NCBI RefSeq assembly: GCF_017893965.1
Contig: NZ_CP054142.1
Coordinates: 2,542,001 to 2,606,000, forward strand
DNA length: 64,000 nucleotides
DNA from: Treponema parvum
GTDB lineage: Bacteria > Spirochaetota > Spirochaetia > Treponematales > Treponemataceae
Direction: 5' to 3'
The notes below the pieces were generated by a model. That model saw only the letters and a program-made list of their open reading frames with translations, was not told the DNA's origin and did not search any database. This document shows, piece after piece, positions 11,001 through 17,847 of this stretch. Position 1 is the stretch's first letter, and each line of letters begins with the position of its first letter. The position numbers were made by a program, and so were the translations under genes.

Positions 11001-11116
11001 TCAAGCCGAATTTTTCCGCGTTCAAGACTTCGGTTCAGTTCTTCAGCAAAACCGAACGCCCCGCTGTATATCAAGATAAAAAAGCTTGCGATGAATCTAT
11101 TTAAAAAATTTTTCAT
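2075..11116 (-). CDS. Giant secreted coiled-coil protein (3013 aa) with cysteine-peptidase-like C-terminus
   Basis: GGAGG lies a few bases before the ATG. Residues 1-25 form a signal peptide ending near FGFAEE. Residues ~26-1450 and ~1750-2190 are Ala/Glu/Lys/Arg-rich coiled coil. A more ordered stretch at ~1470-1740 contains GIGDPHGIDAEG (~1589). Residues ~2195-2640 form a Gly/Ala-rich module with a hydrophobic segment near 2415-2450. A Glu/Lys-rich linker (~2665-2830) leads to a C-terminal domain with Cys2858 in SESCQTNVLINAF, His2973 in STHYVFW and Asp2985/Asp2988 in IIDSLDP, the order of a papain or C39-like cysteine peptidase. The gene's 3' end is clearly AT-richer than its body. Long secreted proteins with variable tips behind an exchangeable module are typical of polymorphic toxins or adhesins. 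It is divergent from the RND/TolC operon at 11242, which might export it (inference). Confidence 0.9.
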   Translation of the reverse strand: MKNFLNRFIASFFILIYSGAFGFAEELNRSLERGKIRLEHYLDRASLERSKEKWEESARKGIEEALSLWENENLQIKESDTKAYEEGRQGAQKYFNSVAGLSYVKWLCKKLEEEQKAGTDGRLKALITAAAKERIEENRDPESAAREEEAWRAKCARIIEEYGAEWEANSGLMYTELALQNNRFGLSEGEILEKVKNEKSQIKNRIAVESSLIAQKEGRELLLELMYDRKSAKNAAAKEAAGAVVRELSDEVTKKTEEDMNRLFQSLETQLSEQEADAVGRSQDEWLEKFKAAFNKGLSLWENAETRFLEERSEWEKNAQGVYAKSEESWLTAYRSLKEKRKEWEKNIEEKIKSAEEKLSKESRDYFAEIQKTLDEYKAVLSETSEKNGYLAEMEAEFYNKTRDLTVVAKEGIEAWGGLWSNRYRGLYSYWKTAVPQELEEILAENRNSNLKNYDVRNLSQEKIDKIKSELDDWKQKIVNRSIAIYNNTVNFVINDWNRQISILNNYMIRYVKDNQYDDEGRLFTESTRFRFAYDTSDDVINQKIYELKNLIYKDCESYDDDTSHYYFDKRYYDKCCAEIDNALATFRSRRSQLTDLNRYSAISSKLNELLSQEKYSEIEAYMDEVCDKTILSREAHTAKSDYTSCSELISWLKECLAAKKQGEEAQKALYRLTGVAEIGGENFYNELDTEVVKAKAILQARREEKEIADAVNEYAETTDWSRESAEQTEAKLISAKNAYNTAYDEYEKAAKTLEGFERNAATAESEMASAMAVLKEKEKAVKEAKEAYDAAMAVTLGVSREVVSLELLSLVKAFKEKQAKTAAAEKKYFQNLNKAAMETEAAVFIKERNKYVTPLEEKIQDCDKLLQLELTDGKAFEKTSSITNDERILSFASELDSLYRLNVNNEKTFEIVQTKKCLEEYIEYLKKIAEFKKEIVKNGITGENTQNNPNGQQNQSENELKNYLKVLGEALEESNSDSTALTLIKDALEKTDEEFEREMESWKEGNPADMHSDLKKALQKMAYEADEKTQSVRKIILNRNKFIAELKNAFERDKEAYAQEALVYNSDEQKANNEKTKKKVEKLIFENEKSRIKSSAASYNQVVDFVFSLKKEGLTFSSGMGIKLDNYIDSYIEAESARYVLLCGDSFDQNALKERLSQLYRLYEKYGPEKNLSDQEVVEYVKLNLEMNMVQHILNRYDALKHRWYEHLIKAGFASDEFLSGSDRAQMKEILESVQNLILENYEESMDVQKELLFAEEIETLNIDADKNYAEVKSALDETLEGLKSYAVQYEQFSTGDGVKTVSAKQKDLNAAQAEAAEAEKEYLKAAQKVREECEKYNRKAAEIGDLYKALDEKRLQKRIAQGVYDWAQSVYLENIGNAEDNDYETPKERAAAADYAYKKAEISLKVLEEVLQGKTNEDNPSEIEKEFKSYVEADKKYYRSLVLNYEANVTLNSKRQELKACEIEAQTRRLAVVRGTFFKENSENRLVYVTKNDDGSYNVRLRRGEDGNAEVQRKYLTKKAVTVFNREINNEEYTKAEDDLYKWYSSMVSNREVFENVAIAAMCVMAQNGWLSPNPFNEEGEYITGIGDPHGIDAEGIYRGSRTEILWNTYNSVMSWGGESDIAKCILFATNSDSVFKGKIFDYQKTVLKERALDRLEDKMEDIKDDNTFLKKILGGRIRNAKGKAAAAAEDKAHDLKIGQRYLKNEYFSQMFGVMGKSWNAYSAKSARTDELNVMMYGTASVPSEKVSKEVLIEKIKSMTQNSKTGIQSEINELAKELTEEVYTDALKALEALNASLLAKKREAYSSLQKKYITAKTSQAKKEAEYQAKVSEECKIDEDTSKKLKALAQRASDKSLSIEQRKAASDEYDALYSKTAESAKKIEKGLLKKAKEIFGNKTVNTESLYKKLLGHYSDYINPEKRENFFVNENRVTENYYASAVTSFIRMVKEAETAKNESLSNVYAAELEASYHKFMAEKSGTVKLMKEIAKAASNEWNKAEEKLRVKYNSWKKDFLKEYKEKSSKWYDGYEKFLASKQAWIDKSYMNAAAGANEKTLNQAGVSVEETIEKAMESAKSMRAMEEIKIDAEATISEILGLTGLEKLTSAMKSLEERLNEKGMGLYKKKMLSGDTSVNLSKIQLAVNGMEKKLEASSAKLAAYQAQRTIDETIKGYMERIDSTNQGMIDWEKELALGAGYQWSPNGIRRSVVDGATVWKVTYTDQSMRMYQNYTTSSPTIELNIEGLLNLGSAQVMAVVAQAQLELSKWGEKIFGVQKEYVPDSDDERGQKRLSEAKEKIKSFKGKNFEDLSEAERQYYNEALASLYTVEGGEIYEHIGEASDGKNDTKIAKASIRSEYGSGQIGLILLDFNENQREEAKGWAEVALPLWEQKLWDGDNAPNIRIVAELATDVAGCIVSTAAPGIGAVAAAGMQVQTALIFASLDYGLGYKSAPEIGNELGKKIAMTTIETAISLGASGYTKTANRLARIALDTGVSAANTTARTAVVNTDFSNLSFDNSSFKSSMGSWSTWQGTAAAGIGSAVGNGIEQVALGSRSYQSGTLLFSKGAGLTGSQIENLMSMSEFMGNVAKSYGEYKLTGRTTINVLDIADLGLNIDGQKVHAGLLEYTIGGENSGLRLGSGGTNFSYGKLAGAFKGINTAAEIVNKYLKTDKKVALSENKANNIYEAEKKGEETSEKELTGKEETEESSIEEMEKEGLNPEPVKDENAEKKTEGQKAVEEITGTIEQQKEDSEEQKEVEKKVQEAKKENTEERKESEANEPKNTMDMLKEFFEQNEMIRDLLEKTEKLFVKSNMLDKSVSDQNELLQKKEKNVISKEHPSNQKDFDDRFNFKGERNSESCQTNVLINAFAQITDISDEVLERAVTEWKKNDWITKEGVPRDLNKMSMRLAKLLNLDKHYGNPGKYDVNGNWKREEYEINNIMPKEFDGTIKSDTLNKDFSIGVLQLYNKKFNSTHYVFWSKKSGIIDSLDPKRVEAQGYKVVNFKPLKLYNNWQE

Positions 11117-11241
11117 ACTTTCCTCCGATCTATTAATTGGAGCGATTGGAAAAATTCTGCAATTTTTTTTAGAATTTTCTCAAAAATTTTTTTCTTGAAT
11201 AAATTGCGCCTTTTTAACGATCACACCAACTATTTAAAAGC
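11117..11241. promoter_or_regulatory. Divergent promoter region between giant gene and nine-gene operon
   Basis: This 125-base AT-rich spacer must hold both start regions. GGAGG precedes the giant's ATG on the minus strand. An imperfect inverted repeat (GAAAAATTCT ... AGAATTTTC, about 11149-11177) with long T tracts lies in the centre. No convincing -35/-10 pair stands out on either strand, and the first plus-strand gene has no clear Shine-Dalgarno sequence. Confidence 0.45.
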
Positions 11242-12477
11242 ATGAAAAACAAATGTCTTTTTATCATCTTCGTATCCGTTTTGCTTTTCGGCTGCGCCGA
11301 AAATTCCGCTCAAAAAACCGCTTCAACTGTCGAAGCGCAAAAGGCAACGGCACAGTCGGACGCCGCAGCCGCGGACGCTTTCGGCCGGCTCTCTCTTCAA
11401 AGCTTCTACGAAGGAGATTTGGAAACGGCTCTTTCTTACGCAGATAAAGCCTTAAAGGATAAACGCCGCGGCAAAAAGTTCGGCTATTTAAAGGCGCGCA
11501 TTCTTTTAGGACAAAAAAAAGACGAAGAAGCTTTGAAACTGATGGAGAGCTCTTTTAAGGCCGTTCCGCAGGATATCACACAGGATGATTTACGCACCTA
11601 CATGTTTTTGCTTGCGGATTCCGGCCGTTTTGACGATTGCCGCCGAAAGCTTGATCTTTATATTGACCGGTTCGGATATTTTGAGGGACTAGGACAATTT
11701 GCTTCGATCGTTTACGAAAACACAGGCGACTATTTTAAATCCGTTTTGTTCGCATTCTGGGATTTTGAATACGTTTCCTGCTTTGCAAATTCAATCGGCA
11801 GGAATGACATTTCAATCGACGCATTTCTTTCCAATATGGAAAAACTTGTCGCTTCCGTTAAGGGAACAAAAAAAGAGGATGAGACCTTAAAAGCCGTCCG
11901 GTGCATAGAGTTTTTATATAAAACCGACGTTGACCTTCCTCAAGTTGAATCGGATTTTTTCCTCTATAAATTTATTGCGCAAAAAAAGCAAATTCTTGAA
12001 GGGAATTGCACTGTAGACGCCGTTACGGAATATTTGAAACTTGAAAAATATTTTTCCGCATTTCCGTCGTATTATTGGAACATATATTGCGCAATAAAAG
12101 CGCAGGGAACGGAAAACCTTAAAAACTTTTCTCCTGTGCTCGAAAAGGCGATCAATACGGGCTATTCAACCGAATATTCCAGGCTCGCAAAACTTGAGCT
12201 TGCAGAATTAAACAATATTCCCAAAGAGGCAGCCCAAAAACTTTTAACTTCCGCAGAAGTTTATTCGCTCCTCGCAGGCTTTCATGCTTCAAGCGATCGC
12301 AAACTTTTGTCGCCCGTCTACGAATTGCTTGACTTGCCGGACTGCTCTTACGTTTATTCCGCCGTCGCCCAGCTCAAAGATTTCCGCACAAAAATTCCGC
12401 TCGACGCGGTTTTGAGAGAACAGTTTTTGCAAAGTTCCGGACGTTTAAAAGACAGGCTCTCATTCATTTTAAACTAG
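11242..12477 (+). CDS. TPR-type lipoprotein, first gene of the export operon
   Basis: This 411-residue protein begins with a lipoprotein signal peptide (lipobox LLFGC, Cys ~18). The remainder is alpha-helical with TPR-like segments such as QSFYEGDLETALSYADKAL and YLKARILLGQKKDEEALKL, as in scaffold lipoproteins that assemble envelope complexes. It has no catalytic motif. Only 9 bases separate it from a second TPR lipoprotein, and seven further genes follow with overlaps, so it probably opens a nine-gene operon. The likely location is the periplasmic face of the inner or outer membrane. Its partner is inferred from context only. Confidence 0.85.
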   Translation: MKNKCLFIIFVSVLLFGCAENSAQKTASTVEAQKATAQSDAAAADAFGRLSLQSFYEGDLETALSYADKALKDKRRGKKFGYLKARILLGQKKDEEALKLMESSFKAVPQDITQDDLRTYMFLLADSGRFDDCRRKLDLYIDRFGYFEGLGQFASIVYENTGDYFKSVLFAFWDFEYVSCFANSIGRNDISIDAFLSNMEKLVASVKGTKKEDETLKAVRCIEFLYKTDVDLPQVESDFFLYKFIAQKKQILEGNCTVDAVTEYLKLEKYFSAFPSYYWNIYCAIKAQGTENLKNFSPVLEKAINTGYSTEYSRLAKLELAELNNIPKEAAQKLLTSAEVYSLLAGFHASSDRKLLSPVYELLDLPDCSYVYSAVAQLKDFRTKIPLDAVLREQFLQSSGRLKDRLSFILN

Positions 12478-12486
12478 CAGGTTTTT

Positions 12487-13179
12487 ATGGCAACAAAATT
12501 GTTTTTTAATGATTTAGGCAGCTTGAAAAACTCGCCGAAGGCGATTTTACCCGCTTTGCTTTTAATTTCTCTTTTGTTTTTCGGCTGCGCACAGAATCGG
12601 GAAAAAGAAGAACTTGCTCAAAAAATCTACGTCCAGGCGGTAGACGAGTACGGAGATCAAAAGTTTGATTCCTGTCTTGATTTTGCGGAAAAATCGATTT
12701 CACTGAAACGCGATTTTTATCAGGCAAGACTTTTACAGGCAAAAGTTTTTTATTTTCAGGATAGAAACTCTCTTGCGCAAAAAACAATTAAAAAGCTCGT
12801 AAAACAATATCCCGAATACACGGAAGCGCGTATCTGGAAAATAAGGATTCTGCTTCAAGCGCAGGAATATGACGAAGCGAAAAAGCTTTTGGACACGGAA
12901 CTTTCCTTTAACAACACGGACTGGCGCGTTTATTACCTTTATGCGCTCCTTGCCCAAAAACAGAACAATTTTAACCTGCGTCTTTCCATGCAAAAACATG
13001 CGGAACGGTTTTTGCAGGACGGAAACAAAGTCTACATAGATCTTGCGGCCGTCTGGCTTCAGCTCGGCCTGCGGGACCGTGCGATCGACTATCTTGAAAA
13101 AGCAAAAAATCTTTCAAGCGACGAAGAGAGCATCGACAGGGCGATAGCTCATTTAAAAAACGGAGACGACATATTATGA
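12487..13179 (+). CDS. Small TPR-type lipoprotein
   Basis: This 230-residue protein has a lipobox SLLFFGC around residue 34 after an unusually long N-terminus. TPR-like repeats follow: QAVDEYGDQKFDSCLDFAEK, ILLQAQEYDEAKKLLDTEL and VWLQLGLRDRAIDYLEKAK. It lies 9 bases after the first TPR lipoprotein, and its stop overlaps the next start (ATGA), which implies translational coupling. TPR lipoproteins of this size usually act as adaptors or assembly factors, here probably for the TolC/MFP/RND complex encoded downstream. That role is inference. Confidence 0.85.
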   Translation: MATKLFFNDLGSLKNSPKAILPALLLISLLFFGCAQNREKEELAQKIYVQAVDEYGDQKFDSCLDFAEKSISLKRDFYQARLLQAKVFYFQDRNSLAQKTIKKLVKQYPEYTEARIWKIRILLQAQEYDEAKKLLDTELSFNNTDWRVYYLYALLAQKQNNFNLRLSMQKHAERFLQDGNKVYIDLAAVWLQLGLRDRAIDYLEKAKNLSSDEESIDRAIAHLKNGDDIL

Positions 13180-13718
13180 AAAAACATTTCAGATTGAATC
13201 GATTCGGTTTGAGTTTTTTACTTTTGCTTTTCTGTGTTTCAGACTTTCTGTTCACCTCCTGTACAACCGGAAAAAGTATTGCATTTTTGGATAGGCAAAT
13301 CATTCGCACTTGTGAAGTTGATTTTTTTGACGCTCAGGTTGTAATCGATCAGGTGCCGGACAAAGCCGTAAGCGAACAGCTTTCGACGCTTGCAAAAAAC
13401 TACCTGCAGTCAAGCATTTTTAATCAATCGGATCAGTCAATTCAGTCAACGCAATCGGCGCAGTCAACTCAATCGGCTGAAAATACGGTTTACCTTAGCA
13501 TTTTTGTAAATCAGCGTTCGTTTTTGCAAAACGCTTCAATTAAAAATGCGATTTTCTTCAATTTTATCTTTACGGAAAAGCAAACAGGAGAGCAAGTATC
13601 CGTTATTTCCGAATACACATCCGGCATGGACACCGTTTTTTCGGCTGCTGTTCAGCACAGATATTTAAACAGGGCTTTAAACACATATTTTAAGGAAAAA
13701 ACAAAAAAACAAAAATGA
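13176..13718 (+). CDS. Small lipoprotein with Ser/Gln-rich tandem repeat
   Basis: This 180-residue protein has a signal peptide ending in the lipobox FTSC (Cys ~29). I recognise no family. The region around residues 84-102 is a Ser/Gln/Thr tandem (QSIQSTQSAQSTQS) encoded by near-identical codon triplets, splitting the protein into an N-terminal part (SIAFLDRQIIRTCEVDFFDA) and a C-terminal beta-like part (TVYLSIFVNQRSFLQNA). Both ends overlap neighbouring genes by 4 bases (ATGA), so it is a bona fide member of the operon. It could be a small outer-membrane accessory lipoprotein of the pump, but no sequence feature shows this directly. Confidence 0.8.
   Translation: MKKHFRLNRFGLSFLLLLFCVSDFLFTSCTTGKSIAFLDRQIIRTCEVDFFDAQVVIDQVPDKAVSEQLSTLAKNYLQSSIFNQSDQSIQSTQSAQSTQSAENTVYLSIFVNQRSFLQNASIKNAIFFNFIFTEKQTGEQVSVISEYTSGMDTVFSAAVQHRYLNRALNTYFKEKTKKQK
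13425..13479 (+). repeat. Short in-frame tandem repeat coding for Ser/Gln
   Basis: The units CAATCG, CAGTCA and CAGTCAACG recur about seven times with small changes, always in multiples of three bases, so loss or gain of units would change repeat length without a frameshift. It lies within the small lipoprotein gene. Confidence 0.75.
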
Positions 13719-15094
13719 AAAATGTTGCTTTTACAGGATTTTTCATCTGCTTTATGTGCTGTTCTATAAAAATCCGAAGTCAGATTGTTTTTAACTCGGC
13801 CGAAGACGCAGTTGTTTTTGCAAAGCAAAACTCGCGCGAAAGAATTATCGAAAAAGAAATGGTTCTTGCAAACATGAAAAAGACGAAGATCAACATTCAG
13901 GAATATATTCCCCAACTGAGCGTTTCTCTTTCCGAATCGAATTCCGTTTCGTTTAACGCAAGCGATTCGCGTACAAAAAGTCTTCAATTCAGCCTGAACC
14001 AGAATGTTTTTAACCCGGCGCGCAAAATGAACTACGAACTTGCAAACATTCAGGCCGTTTACGCCTACAAAGAAAATCTTCAATCGGCAAAAACCTTTGA
14101 GTCGGAAATTATAAACGATTATTACAACTGTCTCATCGCTTCAAGGCAGCTTCTCATAAAGACCGAACTTTATGAAAAAACTCAGGACGAATTAAAAATA
14201 ATGGAAGCAAGGGCTTTTCTCGGAATGCTTTTACAAACCGATTATCTTGAGTTTTTAACTTCGGCTTTAAAGATTCAAAATGAGATGGAAAGCGCGCGCC
14301 GTTCCTGCAAAGTTCAAGAAAGAATTTTAAAACTTGCGACCGGAATTGAAGAAACGACGGAACTGAAACTGGCCGACGAGCTTAATCCTGAAGCGCTTCA
14401 AACGGAACTCGAACCTTTTACGGACAAGATCTGGAACATTGTAAAAAACTCGAGCATTGAACTTCAAAAAGAGGACGTCATGATCTCTTTTTCGCGAAAG
14501 CGACAGCAAGTTCAGGACGCGTGGTATTTGCCCGTTTTTACCGTAAAACCTTCCGTCAGTTTTTCAGGCGAAGATTATCCTCTTTCAAATCCGAGGTATT
14601 CGGTACAGATGAGCTTCAGCTTTCAAAATATTCCGTTTGCGCCGCTTTCCGTTTCAAACAATTACACGTATACAAGAAAAAAACTCACAGGCGTTTCAAA
14701 CAGCGCGGATTCTTCATTTCCTTCCGGAACGACATATTTTACCGATCAAAAAATTTCAGACCTTACGCTTTTGCAGCAACAGATTAAACGACAGAATTAT
14801 GAAAAACAGCTTTTTTCAGCATTATACGAACTGCTTGTAACCCACGATGATTATTTACGTTCAATACAAATCCTTCAGAGGACGCTTGAATTGCAGCAGG
14901 AGCGGCTTGAATTTTCAAAGCTGCAGACGGATCAGGGTATGTTAAAGCCGATTGACTATGTTGAGCAGTTGATCGAGCTTTCCAACACAAAAATTTCTTT
15001 GATTCGGACAACAGTCGCCGCCGTTGCAAGCGAGCGTTCAATTTCGGTTATGACCGGAATGAGTTTTAAGGAGTTGATAAATGCGTGCCGGTAA
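13715..15094 (+). CDS. TolC-like outer-membrane efflux protein
   Basis: This 459-residue protein has a signal peptide (FICFMCCSIKIRSQ) and the length, spacing and helical pattern of outer-membrane efflux proteins. Tandem helical halves carry FSLNQNVFNPARKMNYELAN and YETAN-like helices in the first half and ELQQERLEFSKLQTDQGML, PIDYVEQLIELSNTKISLI in the second. It would form the trimeric outer-membrane beta-barrel with a periplasmic alpha-tunnel. It overlaps the lipoprotein before it (ATGA) and the adaptor gene after it by 14 bases, giving the classic TolC-MFP-RND gene order. Homology is inferred from layout and heptad-like features; sequence identity to known TolC is low. Confidence 0.82.
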   Translation: MKNVAFTGFFICFMCCSIKIRSQIVFNSAEDAVVFAKQNSRERIIEKEMVLANMKKTKINIQEYIPQLSVSLSESNSVSFNASDSRTKSLQFSLNQNVFNPARKMNYELANIQAVYAYKENLQSAKTFESEIINDYYNCLIASRQLLIKTELYEKTQDELKIMEARAFLGMLLQTDYLEFLTSALKIQNEMESARRSCKVQERILKLATGIEETTELKLADELNPEALQTELEPFTDKIWNIVKNSSIELQKEDVMISFSRKRQQVQDAWYLPVFTVKPSVSFSGEDYPLSNPRYSVQMSFSFQNIPFAPLSVSNNYTYTRKKLTGVSNSADSSFPSGTTYFTDQKISDLTLLQQQIKRQNYEKQLFSALYELLVTHDDYLRSIQILQRTLELQQERLEFSKLQTDQGMLKPIDYVEQLIELSNTKISLIRTTVAAVASERSISVMTGMSFKELINACR

Positions 15095-16430
15095 ATTTTT
15101 GTTCGTCGTGCCGCCGATTTTTTTTATTTTCACTTCATGTTTTTCTAAAAAAAACGATTCTGCACAGACTTTCAGAGCTGCAAGCGTAAACACGGTCATT
15201 GCAAAAGAAGAAGCGAAGGATACGAAAATTTCTACGTTCGGAACGGTTTCGTATAAGACAAAACACGACGTTTCGTCTCTTGTCGAAGGTTCCGTACAAA
15301 ATCTTTTTGCAAAAGAAGGCGATTTTGTACGGAAGGGCCAGAAACTTGCCGTTCTGCGAAACGTCCAGATGGAAAACCAGAAAGAACAGTACGAAAACGC
15401 GCTTTGTTCAGCCGAGGCCTCTCTTTCCGTTGCACTTTCCAAGTTGCGCGAAGAAGAACTTTCGGTGCAAAGCCGGCTTCTTTCACTCGAAAAACAGGAG
15501 CTTTCGATTCGGCAAAAAGAAATCGAATACGAAAACGCATGTCAGATTCACCGGAATAACGAAGAACTTCACAAACTGGGCGGCATAACCGACGTTTCAT
15601 TTAAAAGCGAAGAATTGTCGCTTCAATCGCAAAAAACTTCAATCGATATTGCAAAAAAGGAAAAGCAAATTTCTTCGCTCGGTCTTACGGACAGTGACAT
15701 AGTTTTGATGGGTTATGCAATTCCCGATTCCATAGAGGAAAAAAACAAACTGCTGGTAAAACTTAACACTCGGTCCGTTCAGGCGCAAATTCAGTCTGCA
15801 AAAGCGAGCGTGAGCAATGCGGAAAAGAGCCTGCAATCGATTAACCGCTTAATCGAAGAGTTGACTGTAAAAGCCGGCGTCGAAGGAATTATAGGCGCGC
15901 GCAATTTTGAAGAAGGCGAATATGTCGCTGCGAACGCCGCCGTTTTTACGATTTTAAACACGTCGTCGGTTTATGCGGTTTTTTCGATCCAGGAAAAAGA
16001 CATTTTAAAATATCATGAAGAAACTCCCGTAAATATAGAGCTTCCTTCCATTAATAAATCTCTTTCGTCCGTAATTTCGGAAATATCTCCGTTTGCAGAC
16101 CCTCAAAGCGGAAACTTTACGGTAAAAGCGCTTTTAAATAATTTTGACCGCTCGATTAAGCCCGGAATTTTCGTAAAAAGCACGATTTTACAGACGGACA
16201 ATCCTGTATTTGTCGTGCTGCCCGAAACGGCGGTAATTCAAAGCAATCAAGATAAAAATCGGAACATCGTTTATACGGTAAAAAACGGCTGTGTCGTTTT
16301 ACAGAACGTAGAAATCGATTCAATTGAAAACGGCAAGGCTTGGATTAAAAGCGGCATAAAAGAAGGAACTGTTGTTATCGACAAGCCGTCTCCGTTTCTT
16401 AAGGAAGGTGAAAATGTCGTTACGAACTAA
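15081..16430 (+). CDS. HlyD/MFP-type periplasmic adaptor lipoprotein
   Basis: This 449-residue protein has a lipobox FTSC (Cys ~20). It shows a split lipoyl domain (SSLVEGSVQNLFAKEGDFV ... VKAGVEGIIGARNFEEGEYV), a long alpha-helical hairpin between the two halves (residues ~95-250, Glu/Gln/Lys-rich), then beta-barrel and membrane-proximal regions ending in SGIKEGTVVIDKPSPFLKEG. This is the membrane fusion protein that joins the RND pump to the TolC channel. It overlaps the TolC gene upstream by 14 bases and the Ig-like lipoprotein downstream by 17 bases. The substrate cannot be read from the sequence. Confidence 0.9.
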   Translation: MRAGKFLFVVPPIFFIFTSCFSKKNDSAQTFRAASVNTVIAKEEAKDTKISTFGTVSYKTKHDVSSLVEGSVQNLFAKEGDFVRKGQKLAVLRNVQMENQKEQYENALCSAEASLSVALSKLREEELSVQSRLLSLEKQELSIRQKEIEYENACQIHRNNEELHKLGGITDVSFKSEELSLQSQKTSIDIAKKEKQISSLGLTDSDIVLMGYAIPDSIEEKNKLLVKLNTRSVQAQIQSAKASVSNAEKSLQSINRLIEELTVKAGVEGIIGARNFEEGEYVAANAAVFTILNTSSVYAVFSIQEKDILKYHEETPVNIELPSINKSLSSVISEISPFADPQSGNFTVKALLNNFDRSIKPGIFVKSTILQTDNPVFVVLPETAVIQSNQDKNRNIVYTVKNGCVVLQNVEIDSIENGKAWIKSGIKEGTVVIDKPSPFLKEGENVVTN

Positions 16431-17847
16431 AACCCTCATTCTGTTTTTGCTTTTTTCCGCATTTTTAAGCTCCTGCAAACTGATTACGTTCGATGAAGAA
16501 GGCGTAAGCTGCTCTTTAAGTTCAACCGAAAATACTTTTTCAGGCCAGACGATTGAATTCGTTTTTACATCAAAACCGGACAAGTACCAGGCGGAAAAGT
16601 GCGTTTCGCTTCAGGTAGACTCAAGGGCCGTTGAATTGATTTATTCCTGGAACGGGAAGACGCTCAGCATAAAGCCTGCACTTTCGTGGCAAAACGGCAA
16701 AAACTATCATCTTTCGTGCAGCGGAACGATTACGATAAACACGAGTCGGGTTTCCGTTTCGATTGAACGAACTTTTATGTACGGATCGATTTCCGAGCAG
16801 CTGATTTTTCTAAAAAGCTCTTCGACGCTGTCGCCCATAAATCAAACGGACAGCCTGCTTTTTTGTTTCAACAAAGCTCTCGATCAGGCTTCTTTTACGG
16901 AAAATTTTACGCTTTCGCCGAGCCTTGAAACGGAAACTGTATTTTCTTCCGATAACAAAAGCGTTTCAATAAAACCGAAAGCCCCATGGGCTTACAACAC
17001 GCTTTATACGTGGAGTTTTAAAAACTTAAAATCCGCCGACGGCTATTTTTACAAAACATCCGAGTCGGCGAGCTTTTCACCTTTCAGCGATACGGAAATT
17101 CCCGTCTTGCAAAAAATCTGCCCTGTCAGGCTGATCGGAGGCCAAGAAACGTTTCTTTTGGAACAGGAACTTGATTTGAATATACGGGAAAAAGAAGCGA
17201 TCGGTTTTGTCTTTTCAAAACCGATGGAATTCGATTCCGTAAAATCGGGAATTTCGCTAAGTCCGCCGGCGGCAGGCTACTTTAAGCAAACGGACGACGA
17301 AGGTTTTTGCTTCGCCTTTATTCCGACTCAGATGTATTCGATAAAACAAAAGTATGAACTTACGGTTAATTCTTCCGTCCGCGATACTCATTCCGTTTCA
17401 TTATACGAAGATAAAATTTTGTATTTTACGCCGTACGGAGATTATCTTGAAGTTAGGCAGATATCTCTCGATTCGGCTCAAATTGATTTTTCAACTCAGG
17501 ACGCAGTTCCGTTCACGATTACAAAAAACTTAAACAACAAATATGAACTTACGGTAAGCATTTTGTTTTCCGCCCGGATAGAAAGTTCAAAACGATCTTC
17601 CGCCGTAAAACAAGTAAGCCTTGGACTGCTTTTTCCTCTTTCATCGGAGACACCGGTTCAAACTCAAATCCTATGGAATTCGGCAGGAACCTTACTGAGC
17701 CTTACCTGGGAAAACTTTACTCCCTGCACCGCAAGCGTGGAAACTTTTTACAAGCTTCAAATTACAGGCGGAGCAAACGGAATCAATACCGGATGCGGAC
17801 AATTTATGGAGAAAGATTTATGCGTAATTCTAAAACCCCAAACTTAA
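16414..17847 (+). CDS. Ig-like (SbsA/Big_5-type) lipoprotein A
   Basis: The chosen start is the ATG at 16414, with AAGGAAGG ahead of it, rather than an in-frame codon further upstream. It gives a 477-residue lipoprotein with lipobox SSC (MSLRTKTLILFLLFSAFLSS then Cys). The mature part consists of beta-sandwich repeats of the bacterial Ig-like SbsA type, for example LLFCFNKALDQASFTENFTL with SVSIKPKAPWAYNTLYTWSF, and IGFVFSKPMEFDSVKSGISL. Such domains sit on cell surfaces or scaffold large envelope complexes. It is unusual inside an RND/TolC operon. It overlaps both neighbours, so expression must be coupled to the pump. Confidence 0.82.
   Translation: MSLRTKTLILFLLFSAFLSSCKLITFDEEGVSCSLSSTENTFSGQTIEFVFTSKPDKYQAEKCVSLQVDSRAVELIYSWNGKTLSIKPALSWQNGKNYHLSCSGTITINTSRVSVSIERTFMYGSISEQLIFLKSSSTLSPINQTDSLLFCFNKALDQASFTENFTLSPSLETETVFSSDNKSVSIKPKAPWAYNTLYTWSFKNLKSADGYFYKTSESASFSPFSDTEIPVLQKICPVRLIGGQETFLLEQELDLNIREKEAIGFVFSKPMEFDSVKSGISLSPPAAGYFKQTDDEGFCFAFIPTQMYSIKQKYELTVNSSVRDTHSVSLYEDKILYFTPYGDYLEVRQISLDSAQIDFSTQDAVPFTITKNLNNKYELTVSILFSARIESSKRSSAVKQVSLGLLFPLSSETPVQTQILWNSAGTLLSLTWENFTPCTASVETFYKLQITGGANGINTGCGQFMEKDLCVILKPQT

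Noticed and set aside
2075-11116. Plus-strand frames of 60-100 residues inside the giant gene
   Set aside because: They are shadows of the Glu/Lys/Ala-rich coding sequence, rich in Ser/Phe/Cys, without ribosome sites.
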